From Emiliania huxleyi CCMP1516 (lineage: Eukaryota; Haptophyta; Isochrysidales; Noelaerhabdaceae), in the NCBI RefSeq assembly GCF_000372725.1, contig NW_005198243.1, forward strand, positions 679,538-705,434: DNA of 25,897 bases, written 5' to 3'. The stretch's first letter is position 1. Every line of letters begins with the position of its first letter. The notes beneath the pieces were generated by a model, which saw only the letters and a program-made list of their open reading frames with translations, was not told the origin of the DNA and ran no database searches. Made by a program: the position numbers and the translations under genes. Shown one piece after another: positions 9,290 through 17,251 of this stretch.

Positions 9290-11555
9290 TCATCGCACCA
9301 CCACCCTTGGCAGCACAAAGCCGCGCCAGACGTCCGCCAGCTCCGGAGCCGCGCCCTCGCGGCCGTCGAAGCGCTCCTCGTCCCAAGCGATCAGGTAGCC
9401 CAGCCGCATCACCTCGACCGCCCGCTTGCGAGCCGCTGTCGGGAAGAGCTCGTGCGACTGCGGCGACCACTCCGCCGCCGTGAGGATGAGCCTGCCCACC
9501 TCCACCGCCTCGGCCGCTGGCTGCAGGTTGGCCGGCCTGAGGGAGGGCAGAGGTGTGTCAAAGAGAGGATCCGGCGAGTCGGGGAGAGACCATTTCAGTG
9601 CGCGCCTCAGTGCGAGTGCCTTGGCCTCGCCCGCCACGCGCACGCCGAAGCGAGCCGTCGAAGCGTTTGCGGAAACGACGACGCCGACCTTGCCGTTCAT
9701 CGACGGCCGCGAGACGAGAGAGCGGATCTCGACTGTGGAACCGACTGCCGCAGCGGTCGGACCCGACTCGCCCCACGAGCAGAGGACGCGCGCCCGCTCG
9801 AGGGGAGAAGGCGCGCCGGCGAGCGGGTCGGCGCCGCCGCGCAGCAGCGCCCGCGCCCGCTCGACGGTGAGCGCCTGCGGAAGAGGGGCAATGGGCGTGA
9901 GGACAGCGCGCTCACGCCTTCGGCCGCTAGTCTCGGGCACGCCTCGAGATGCTGGAGCGGCGTCCAGCCGCGGCTGGCGACCAGCCAGGCGGCGAGGTCG
10001 GCGTGGCCCTCTTGGGTTGCAACCTCCTCGGGCGTGCCGAAGGGCGTAGCGGCGCGGGAGGCGCCGTAGGAGGAGAGGAGCTTGGCGATCTCGAGGTGGC
10101 CGTCCTGGCACGCCGCGAACAGCGGTGTGGCGCCTTGCTCATCGGCCTGGTCGATCGCCGCGCCGGCCTCGAGGAGCAGCCGAACGCACTCGAGCTGGCC
10201 CTCCTGGCACGCGAAGAACAGCGGCGTGGCGCCGTTGTTGCGGGCTTGGTCGATCGCTGCGCCAGCCTCGAGGAGCAGCCGGACGCACTCGAGCTGGCCC
10301 TTCTGGCACGCCATGAACAGCGGCGTGGCGCCATCCTGCTGGGCCTGGTTTATCGCTGCGCCAGTCTCGAGAAGCAGCCGAACGCACTCGGGATGGCCCT
10401 CCTGGCTCGCAATGAACAGCGGCGTGGCGCCGCTCTCCTCGGCCTGGTTGACGGCCGCGCCAGCGTCGCGCAGCAGCCGGGCGATCTCGAGGTGGCCCTT
10501 GTAGCACGCGACGTACAGCGGCGTGGCGCCGTTGTTGCGGGCTTGGTTGATCGCCGCGCCAGCCTCGAGGAGCAGCCGGGCGGCCTCGAGGTGGCCGTTC
10601 TGGCACGCGATGGACAGCGGCGTGGTGCCAGCCTCACCGGCCTGGTCGATCGCTGCGCCAGCCTCGAGAAGCAGCCGAACGCACTCGAGCTGGCCCTCCT
10701 GGCACGCGATGAACAGAGGCGTGGCGCCGTCGTTCATCGCTTGGTTGATGTCAGCGCCAACGTCGCGCAACAGCTGGACGCACTCGAGCTGGCCCTGCTG
10801 GCACGCCATGTACAGTGGCGTGGAGCCGCTGATGCAGGCTTGGTTGACCGCCGCGCTCGCCTCGAGAAGCAGCCGGGCGATCTCGGGGAGGCCGTTCTGG
10901 CACGCCATGTACAGCGGCGTGATGCCTTGCTCATCGGCCTGGTCGACTGAAGCGCTGGCCTCGAGAAGCAGCTGGGCGCACTCGAGCTGGCCCTGCTGGC
11001 ACGCGACGTACAGCGGCGTGAAGCCTTCAGCGTCTGCTTGGTTGACCGCCGCGCCTGCTTCGAGGAGCAGCCGGACGCATTCGATCTCGCCGTTGAAGCT
11101 CGCAGCGCTCAGCGGCGTGGTGCCGTCGTCCATGGGCTGCTCTATCGCCGCGCCCGCCTCGAGAAGCAGCTGGGCGAACTCGAGCTGCCCCGTCTCGCAC
11201 GCGATGAACAGCGGCGTGACGCCGCCGTCAGCAGCTCGGTTGACCGCTGCGCTCGCCTCGAGGAGCAGCCTGGCGCAGTCGACGTGGCCCCCCTCGCTCG
11301 CGAGGAGGAGCGCGGTGGCGCCGCCGCTATCAGCCGCCCCGACGCTCGCGCCGCCCTCGATCAGCAGCCGCACCGCCTCGGCCTGCCCGTGCCGAGCGGC
11401 CCAGGTGAGCAGCGTGTCCTGCTTCTCGGTGTCGTGCCGCGCGTCGAGCTGGGCCTCGAGCGACGTGCCGCGCGTCCCCTGCCCGGAGAGGAAGGCGCGC
11501 AGCCATGCCAGGTCGCCCCGAGCCAGGTCGGCGAGCCAGGCGGGGAGGATGGCGC
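9290..11555 (-). CDS. Ankyrin-repeat protein with C-terminal SH3-like region
   Basis: Protein-interaction scaffold. The long exon ends at 9943 and the last exon is 9874-9290; the intron 9942-9875 (68 nt) is GC-AG, joining LQHLE|ALTVERARALLRGGADP, a junction typical of these proteins. About 14 ankyrin units of 33 residues run from about 11430 to 9990, most with the consensus GATPLFIACQEGQLECVRLL, followed by a degenerate cap. The last exon holds an SH3-like stretch (about VGSTVEIRSLVSRPSMNGKV) and a WSPQSHELFPTAARKRAVE segment found in many haptophyte ankyrin proteins. The frame is open upstream to a GTG at 11598 but contains no ATG, so the 5' end is probably spliced: cgccag|GC at 11557-11556 is a candidate acceptor (phase 1). 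Near-identity of units suggests recent repeat expansion. Confidence is high for the family and low for the 5' end. Confidence 0.93.
9875..9942 (-). other. GC-AG intron of the ankyrin gene, with hairpin
   Basis: The donor is CTCGAG|gcgtgc and the acceptor cttccgcag|GCGCTC. Inside, ggcgtgag (9894-9901) and ctcacgcc (9911-9918) are perfect inverted 8-mers around a 9-nt loop, which may bring the splice sites together. Removal restores the family junction described for the ankyrin protein. Confidence 0.8.
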
Positions 11556-11576
11556 CTGGCGAGTACAGACCACGCC
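11555..11576 (-). repeat. 22-bp repeat at the candidate ankyrin 3' splice site
   Basis: The minus-strand sequence starting ggcgtggtctgtactcgcca is identical over 22 nt to plus-strand 14281-14302, and matches 14431-14452 with three differences. At all three places it ends in cgccagg, so each copy could act as a 3' splice site. Here it coincides with the acceptor proposed for the ankyrin exon. Confidence 0.7.
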
Positions 11577-11745
11577 TCACTTTTTCACGTAAACGCACAA
11601 CCCCGGGCCCCGAAATCGCACAGTGATGACAGTGACATGCAACACGGGGTCCCAGGGAAGGCGAGCAAAAACCTTATCGCGCGCGCTAGACGCCGACTCG
11701 GAGGCCGCACCGGTCGGGCGCGCAGCCGGAGAGAGAGGGAGGCGC

Positions 11746-13290
11746 TCAATCGCCGAACTCGGCGAGCGCCTCCAGCGTCTCCGCTTCGTACGCACCCTCC
11801 TCCCAGCAATTGAGCGCCTCCTCCACCCCCGCGCCCGCGCCCGCAGCGTCCGTGCCCGCGAGGATGGCAGCGACGCGCTCCTTCTGCCGAGCGTTCGCCT
11901 CCGCCTTCGCCTCCTGGGCGTCCGCCTCCATGACCCGCACCACCTGCTCCCTCCACACGGCGACCCGCCCGGCCAGCTGGAGGTAAGCGTCCGACGACAG
12001 CAGGAGCGCCCTCCCGGCCGCCCGCGAATCGGCGCGCGCGCGCCCCGACTTCTGCTGCGCGTTGCGCCTGGCCCTGCTCGACCGTTGCGGCCGCAGCTCC
12101 AGCACGACGTACGTGTGGCGTTGCGGGCCAGGCTCGCGGTACACCGGCACCCCGTCCTCGTCCGCGTATCCAGGCTCGCCGGGACGGGCCTCGCTCCAGG
12201 CTGTGACCAGCCCGGAGGCTTTCAGCTCCTCCCCGATCTCCTCGCCCTCAGCAACGAGCTCCGCCCGCCGTCGGGCCGCGCGCTTGGCCCGGAATGCCAC
12301 CGCCTCCGCCGCCGCCGCCGCCTCCTCCTCCGCCGCCGCCTGAGGCGCCGCCTCGGCATCTCTGCCGGGCGATGCCGCCACCGCAGCAGTAGCAGAAGCA
12401 GCAGCAGCAGCAGTTGGAGCAGCAGCAGCCGCAGCCGCCGCCGCCTCCGTCGCCGCCGCTGCCGCCTCTGCCGCCTCCTCCGCCGCCTCGACCGCCTCCG
12501 CCTCCGCCGCCTCCGCCTCCGCCGCCGCCGCCGCCACGGCCTCGCCGGGTGGTGCGGCCGCAGCCGCAGCTATGGCAGCAGCCGCAACAGAGGCAGCAGC
12601 AGCGGCAGAAGCAGCCATAGCCGCAGCCGCAGCCGCCATCGCCGTCGCGCGGTCGCTCAGCATCTCGAACGAATCCCCACGATGAGCAGCGAGGCGAGGA
12701 ATATCTCCTCGCTGCCGATCGTCGGGCCGGGGAACAGCAGCATGAACATCTCCAATAACACGAGCGTAGCGGGAATAAAGTGGTAGCTCACCCCTCGCTG
12801 TCGATGTCCTGGCGCTCCTCGGTTCGTCCAGATCTGATCCATCCGCGACTTCCGCCGCTTCCGCGAGCTCGGCGAGCTCTTCGAGCTCGTCTGCCCACCG
12901 CTCCAGCGCCGCACCCTCCGCAAAAGCCTCTGCATGGCTTTTGCCGGAGCAGCCGCCACCTGAAGCCGCTGCATCTGCGGCGCTGGCGAGAGCCCGCTGC
13001 ACAGCCTCACGGAGCGCTGCCGCAGCGCCCTCCTCCTCCACCACCACCACCTCCACCACCGCATCGGCACCACCGAGATGCTCTGCGGCGAGAGCGACAG
13101 TGTTGGCATCGTGCAGTGAAGCGTAAGCGTGCAGCACCGTCTGCTCGTCCGCCGGCAGTCGCTGCCGGCCGCCTGCGCCGACGCTGTTGACGACGCTGGC
13201 AGCGCCGCTGTTGCCGCCGGTCGCAGTACCGTCGTCAGCGGCGGCGCCGCCGCCGCCACCAGGTGGGCGAGCAGAGTCGGCAGGCAGCAT
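11746..13290 (-). CDS. Ala/Glu-rich predicted protein
   Basis: An ATG-started open frame of 514 residues, no family recognised. The N-terminal part is Gly/Ala-rich, with acidic helices (ERWADELEELAELAEAAEVA). The middle (12301-12655) is a long Ala/Glu tract, and the C-terminal third has convincing third-position GC and mixed composition (ELKASGLVTAWSEARPGEPG, THTYVV-like RHTYVVLELRP, VAVWREQVVRVMEADAQEAK). Between about 12780 and 12660 codon bias in this frame breaks down, while the neighbouring minus frame becomes GC3-rich and hydrophobic (LVLLEMFMLLFPGPTIG, IFLASLLIVGI), so an exon boundary or a different exon is likely there. Near the end, GAGGAGG|gtgcgt at 11796-11790 is a good phase-1 donor that matches the ankyrin acceptor at 11556; the two may be one gene. 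Confidence 0.5.
   Translation of the reverse strand: MLPADSARPPGGGGGAAADDGTATGGNSGAASVVNSVGAGGRQRLPADEQTVLHAYASLHDANTVALAAEHLGGADAVVEVVVVEEEGAAAALREAVQRALASAADAAASGGGCSGKSHAEAFAEGAALERWADELEELAELAEAAEVADGSDLDEPRSARTSTARGELPLYSRYARVIGDVHAAVPRPDDRQRGDIPRLAAHRGDSFEMLSDRATAMAAAAAAMAASAAAAASVAAAAIAAAAAAPPGEAVAAAAAEAEAAEAEAVEAAEEAAEAAAAATEAAAAAAAAAPTAAAAASATAAVAASPGRDAEAAPQAAAEEEAAAAAEAVAFRAKRAARRRAELVAEGEEIGEELKASGLVTAWSEARPGEPGYADEDGVPVYREPGPQRHTYVVLELRPQRSSRARRNAQQKSGRARADSRAAGRALLLSSDAYLQLAGRVAVWREQVVRVMEADAQEAKAEANARQKERVAAILAGTDAAGAGAGVEEALNCWEEGAYEAETLEALAEFGD
12301..12655. repeat. GCN/GCC trinucleotide-rich tract (poly-Ala/Glu coding)
   Basis: Imperfect runs of (gcc)n, (cag)n and (gca)n on the plus strand, encoding Ala-rich and Glu/Ala-rich runs on the minus strand within the predicted protein. 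Several runs are seven or more units long, so length variation is expected. Confidence 0.85.
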
Positions 13291-13302
13291 GCACCTGCCG
13301 AC
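13276..13302. repeat. Short inverted repeat over a start codon
   Basis: gtcggcagg (13276-13284) and cctgccgac (13294-13302) are perfect inverted 9-mers around a 9-nt loop that contains the minus-strand ATG at 13290-13288. It could fold at the start of the mRNA of the Ala/Glu-rich protein. Chance occurrence in this GC-rich context is possible. Confidence 0.5.
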
Positions 13303-14136
13303 CGCCCGACTTCACGGCAAGCACTTTTTCACAGGGGGGGATTTTCTGGAAAAAGGAGGCGTGTGACAAGTGGAGGGTTGGATCGCCGTCTTTCGGCGAG
13401 GATGGGTGTTGGAGCCCTCTTTGCTCAACATGCGGCCTGCTCTGCCGCCTCAACGAGACCGCCGCGCGCGCGCGCGCTCGGCATGCCTGCTGCTCGCCTG
13501 CCGACCTGGCCAGGCCGCGCGTGGCTGGCGCCAGCTCGTCATCGCAGCGGAGCACCGGAGGCGCGGTTTGCCCGCTGCTGGCTCTCGCCCCGCCGGCGGT
13601 TCCACGTGAGTCTATCACACTCTGGAGCCGAAACCAGCCGGAAATGTGCCTCCTCACAGCTCCTCATGGATCTGCGAAGAGAACCGTCTCCTCCAAGTAG
13701 CTCCACAGCCGGTCCGGCTCGCCCCTCGGGGGCTTCGTTCAAGCGTGCTGTGTGAGTGTTGAGGTGATACGAGCGCGCGTGGGCGCGGCGCGAGTGCCGT
13801 TTTGGGTCTCTTTTATACCAGTGATGAAATATAAACCGACTTTACCACGCGCGCGCACGCGCGCCGCGCTCCTCGACTCTCTCGCACCCGCCCCGAGCCA
13901 CGCCCCTCACGAGATAGGCGGCTGCGACCCTGAGAGTGCGCAGCGGTGCCGCTGGCGTGCTCACCACACCCACCCATCATGCCTGCATCATTCCTGCACG
14001 CACTGCCCGGTCTGGCCGGGGCGTGGGGCGAGATCTGGCATGGCGGCGCGCTTGAATTGAGCGCCTTTGATCGTCTCGCGGCGACTGCTCGCAGGCCGGG
14101 CGGCCAGAAACTGTGCCGCTCAGCCATCCGCCGAAG
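13303..14136. other. Intergenic, no gene recognised
   Basis: Long open frames exist on both strands, as expected at this GC content, but none shows a family motif or consistent third-position bias. Upstream (5') region of the minus-strand Ala/Glu-rich gene. An AT-rich patch at 13800-13845 is the only compositional break. Confidence 0.4.
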
Positions 14137-14173
14137 CGAGCGCGCCGGCGGCGGTCCGCCGCCGGCGCGCTCG
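14137..14173. repeat. 37-nt perfect palindrome
   Basis: cgagcgcgccggcggcgg (14137-14154) is followed after a single t (14155) by its exact inverse complement (14156-14173): 18-bp arms with a 1-nt centre, 100% matched. This could extrude as a cruciform or act as a transcription or replication block. Confidence 0.95.
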
Positions 14174-14280
14174 GCTCAGTGTCTTCAAGCCCGCCGCCGG
14201 TGGGGAGCTCCGCATGCCGCACGCCTGCTTTTCGCTGCGCATGCTCGAGCCCCCGGCGAGGGCTTGTGCTGTGAATAGCA

Positions 14281-14452
14281 GGCGTGGTCTGTACTCGCCA
14301 GGGATGGCGCTCATCGTGCCGCCAGAAAGAAGAAAAAATCTTACGCACGCTCTCTCGAGGTCTCTTGGAGCAGAGCCCAGGCGAGTCCTCGAAAGCGCCC
14401 AAATGGGTCCTCGGAGAGGGTACCCTGGTGGGCGGGGCCTCTACTCGCCAGG
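14281..14452 (+). repeat. Two direct copies of the 22-bp 'ggcgtggtct' repeat
   Basis: 14281-14302 and 14431-14452, 150 nt apart, share the sequence that also occurs inverted at 11576-11555. Each ends tactcgccagg and is followed by atgg. They may be ends of a 150-bp duplicated segment or of short intron-like elements. No exon is recognisable between them. Confidence 0.6.
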
Positions 14453-14610
14453 ATGGGGCCTCTTAGCTACGCCGATGACCCACCCGACTCCGTGTGGGCG
14501 AGTGGCCTGCTGCTCGCTGCGAAACACGTACATAGAGAGCCACCACACAAAGTCCACACGTGACCACTTTAAAACCCAACCCACCCACACACACACACAC
14601 ACATCTAAAG

Positions 14611-14773
14611 TCGGCATCCGGGTCGCCGTCACGGGAGGAAGCGGGGGAAGACGACTCCGAGGAGGACGAACCAGTGGAAATCCCGTTGTTCGCTCACGGC
14701 ACCCGGTTAGAGCGGTTTGCCATCGTGCTGATGCTGCTGGGCAACGTGCTGTGTCGTAACGCGGCTCCTTTGA
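14611..14773 (+). CDS. Candidate orphan exon, acidic plus hydrophobic segment
   Basis: No family recognised. An open segment reading SREEAGEDDSEEDEPVEIPL followed by LERFAIVLMLLGNVLCRN, that is, an acidic linker then one likely membrane helix. It is preceded by a (CA)n tract ending acatctaaag (possible acceptor at 14609-14610) and ends at cctttga|gtgagt, a near-perfect consensus donor at 14774. Codon third positions are mostly G/C. Neither neighbouring exon could be identified, so this may be part of a membrane protein gene or a gene relic. Confidence 0.35.
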
Positions 14774-14932
14774 GTGAGTAGTGAGTATTGTGTGTGTCAC
14801 TACACCTGTGCGTATACGTGTGGGAGTAAGGCCTCTCAGCCCGTCAGGGTCACACCCACTCTCGCACGAGACACAGCAGAGCCGAGAGCGGACACGGCAC
14901 ACCCAGGGCACACCGGGGAAGGGGAGAGTGGG

Positions 14933-14967
<35 letters not shown>

Positions 14968-15080
14968 GCGGCGCACGCGTGCGCGCGACTGAGGGCAGGG
15001 GTGGGGATTCCCGCCGTGCACACACTGCGCGCGCGCACACACCACAACATACCCTCATGAGACACACTGAGGGAAGGCGA

Positions 15081-15112
<32 letters not shown>

Positions 15113-15144
15113 CAGCGCGCGCGCGGCGCGCGTGACGGAGGGGC
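14774..15144. other. Low-complexity region with two CGG arrays
   Basis: (GGC)n runs at 14933-14966 (11 units) and 15081-15110 (10 units) in otherwise GC-rich sequence; Gly/Arg/Ala/Pro frames over them are compositional artefacts. If the exon at 14611-14773 is real, this would begin as its intron. No other gene supported. Confidence 0.6.
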
Positions 15145-15176
15145 GGAGCAGCGGCCGCGGCCGCGGTCGCTGCTCC
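15145..15176. repeat. 32-nt palindrome
   Basis: ggagcagcggccgcgg (15145-15160) faces ccgcggtcgctgctcc (15161-15176): 16-nt arms with no loop and a single mismatch (G opposite T). It sits 34 nt after a (GGC)n array. Confidence 0.85.
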
Positions 15177-15648
15177 GTCTGTCCCGGAGCGTCGTCTGCG
15201 CGGGGTGCGTGTCAGGAGAGGGGGCAAGCGTGGCGGCGCGGGGACACGCGGCGGTGGCGGCGAGCAGGCGAGCGATCCGTGCGCGGTGAGGCGGCCGGCG
15301 AGAGGGCGGCGGGTGACGGGGCAAGGAAGCAGCCCACACCCGACCCGTCGCTCGAACGACTTCGACGCCTGCGCAGGGGCCGCAGGGCGGTCAGTGGTGA
15401 GTCGAGGCGGAGCCGGCCGCGTGCCGGATGCAAGGCGTTGTGAATGCCATGTGCGTAAGGCCGGGACGGAGGGGGCGCGCGGCGGCGGCGGCGGGGGGGG
15501 GGGGGAGGGGGCTCACCCAGTCCGGCGGCTTGCGAATGATGCGCAGAGTGCGCAGGTGACCCACTGAAATGGCAACTCGTCGGAGCTTCCGACTAAAAAC
15601 ACCTATGGGGTCCCTGAACGTTCCGCAGGCGAAAGGACAAGACGCATT
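15177..15648. other. GC-rich region, possible unassigned minus-strand exon
   Basis: A G-run occurs at 15494-15505. On the minus strand, ggtgtttttag (acceptor at 15594-15593) and ctgg|gtgagc (donor at 15516) would bound a 76-nt exon 15592-15517, one frame of which reads DELPFQWVTCALCASF. I cannot link it to a gene. A gtgagt donor-like site is also present at about 15402 (+). Confidence 0.25.
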
Positions 15649-15815
15649 TTCAAACCAAACCAGGCAGAAAAAAATTCGTTTAGAACGGCGGACAGAAGTG
15701 ATGACGGCCAGGATGACGGCACGCACGCTGGGGCGACACACACACACAAACTCACAAGACCCACCTGTACCCTCTCTTTCAAACCAAACCAGGCAGAAAA
15801 AATTCGTTTAGAACG
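15649..15815 (+). repeat. Dispersed repeat family, copy B, with 38-bp terminal direct repeats
   Basis: The internal 15688-15777 segment equals copy A from gcggacagaag to taccctctct. Here it is bounded by two near-identical units, 15649-15687 and 15778-15815, each ttcaaaccaaaccaggcag, an a-run, then attcgtttagaacg. They differ by one a. This looks like a tandem array cut from the family, or a short element with direct terminal repeats. Confidence 0.85.
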
Positions 15816-16184
15816 CAACCCCTGCCTAGACGAGTACAGCTAAAGAGTACCCGGGGCTCCCCATACGGGAGAGCCCCAGCAGAAACCCGGGCAAAGCACC
15901 GGCATTCCTTTCGTAACGCGTTCGGCCCGCAGTCTCGCCCGGCGCGCGCTCCTCTGCGCCCACCTAAATTCCTGAGTCGCTGCACCCCGCCAGTGCACCC
16001 ACCCACCTGGCCGCCACGCGCAGGAGCGGCTACACAAGTCCACAATCGAGTCGCACGGTCCGCCTCGCTTGAACGGCTGCTTCCACAGGAGGTGCAAAAG
16101 CCGCCGCGCTCCACTCCCAGCCACAGCCTGGCCACCCCGCGCGGACACGGGGCGCCCCATAGCCCCACTCGACTGCCCGGCCGC
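15816..16184. other. Downstream region of the bHLH-like gene
   Basis: No gene recognised. A hairpin at 15853-15877 pairs ggggctcccc with gggagagcccc (one bulged a, loop atac) and could function in 3'-end formation of the minus-strand gene. Open frames in this stretch show no family motif. Confidence 0.35.
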
Positions 16185-17069
16185 TCACACACCGAGGAGG
16201 AGTCGCAGCACCGCCGACGCATCGCTGTGGAACCGTGCAAAGAGCAGCTGCTCGGCGGGCACACCGGTCGAGTTCTCCTTTACGGTGCACTTGGCCGGCT
16301 GGACAGTGCATCGAGGCGGCGGCGGGCGCCCGCCTCGGCTCTGCATGTGGACAATGCCGAGGAGGTAGGTGGCGTGGGAGAGGATGGCGTTGGCGTGCTG
16401 TCCGCCGCTGGCGCCGATGCTCAGCCCCTCAACCCGCAGCCGCCGCCTAACGGCCTGCAGTCTGTGGCGCCGCTGCTTGGCCGCCTCGGACCGCACCGGC
16501 TTCTCTCTGCGGGAGGGATGCACCTCCTCCTCCTCCTCCTCACTCGCGTCTAGCTCAGTGGCAGACGCCTCGCCCTCCCAAGCGGCTCGATGGTCGGCGG
16601 ACCGAGCGGTTGATGCCTCGGGGGGTGTAGGCGAGGGAGAGGTTGGCGATGAAGAAGTGGGAACCACCTCGTTGGGAGTCTGCGCCGCAGCTGCGCCCGC
16701 CTCGTTGAGCATGTTGAAATGAAAGTTATTGGCGTCAATATGGCGCAGGACAGAGATGTCAGCACCGCGAGGAGGTGCAGGACCCACGTTTGCGGTGCGA
16801 GCCGTCGTGGCAGGATCAAGCTGAAGGCCTCGAGTGGTTTCCTCATTGACATCCTCGCCCAGAGCATTGCCAGACAAGTTTGCGCCCAGTTTGCAGTCGC
16901 TTGGCGTGGTTTGTGCAGGCGCACCAGCCGCAGAGGCAGCGCTGCCGACTCTCATTGGTTCAGCAGCCGTCGCAGTGCTCGACGGATCCGCAGTGTCGGC
17001 GCCACCAGCACCGCGCTCGGTCTCGCTCAGCGAGGCGGCCGAGAGCACAGGCAAGCCGCAAACGCGCAT
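16185..17069 (-). CDS. Predicted protein with bHLH-like basic segment
   Basis: An intronless frame of 294 residues from the first ATG (17069). Residues 1-150 are low-complexity Ala/Ser/Thr/Pro; 176-182 are a Glu run; 186-240 hold a basic stretch (RREKPVRSEAAKQRRHRLQA) followed by a helix-loop-helix-like pattern ending HANAILSHATYLLGIV, which resembles the KAxILxxAxxYL second helix of bHLH transcription factors. The expected Glu and paired Arg of the DNA-contact motif are only partly present. If the match is right this is a nuclear DNA-binding protein; otherwise it is an unrecognised basic protein. Codon bias is milder than in the myosin. The dispersed repeat copy at 17093 begins only 24 nt upstream of the ATG and may supply its leader. 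Confidence 0.5.
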   Translation of the reverse strand: MRVCGLPVLSAASLSETERGAGGADTADPSSTATAAEPMRVGSAASAAGAPAQTTPSDCKLGANLSGNALGEDVNEETTRGLQLDPATTARTANVGPAPPRGADISVLRHIDANNFHFNMLNEAGAAAAQTPNEVVPTSSSPTSPSPTPPEASTARSADHRAAWEGEASATELDASEEEEEEVHPSRREKPVRSEAAKQRRHRLQAVRRRLRVEGLSIGASGGQHANAILSHATYLLGIVHMQSRGGRPPPPRCTVQPAKCTVKENSTGVPAEQLLFARFHSDASAVLRLLLGV

Positions 17070-17092
17070 TTGGGACGCACGTAAAAGTTTCA

Positions 17093-17251
17093 ACCCTCTC
17101 TTTATGATATTGCTAATTGCTAACTAAGGACCCACCAGAGCACTAACTAAGCAAACGCGCGTGAACAGGGCTCCAGGCCCCAAATGACGTGTGAGTGTTA
17201 GAGTTGTTTGGTATTGCTAAAAATCTCTCTCTCTAACTAAGGGGCCCTGAG
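17093..17251 (+). repeat. Dispersed repeat family, copy C (3' half) with 90-bp insertion
   Basis: 17093-17138 equals the end of copies A and D (accctctctttatgatattg ... acccaccag), followed by agcactaactaag and, after 90 extra bp, gggccctgag, as in copy D. The extra segment is bounded by ctaactaag at 17143-17151 and 17233-17241, a 9-bp direct repeat typical of a target-site duplication. The 5' half of the family is missing. Confidence 0.8.

Noticed and set aside
9287..11626. Plus-strand frames with repeated 'ASRSSRTHSSWPSWHA' units
   Set aside because: Antisense readings of the 99-bp ankyrin units.
14067..14759. 230-codon plus-strand frame
   Set aside because: Spans the 37-nt palindrome, the 22-bp repeats and a CA array; composition not coding except the separate segment 14611-14773.
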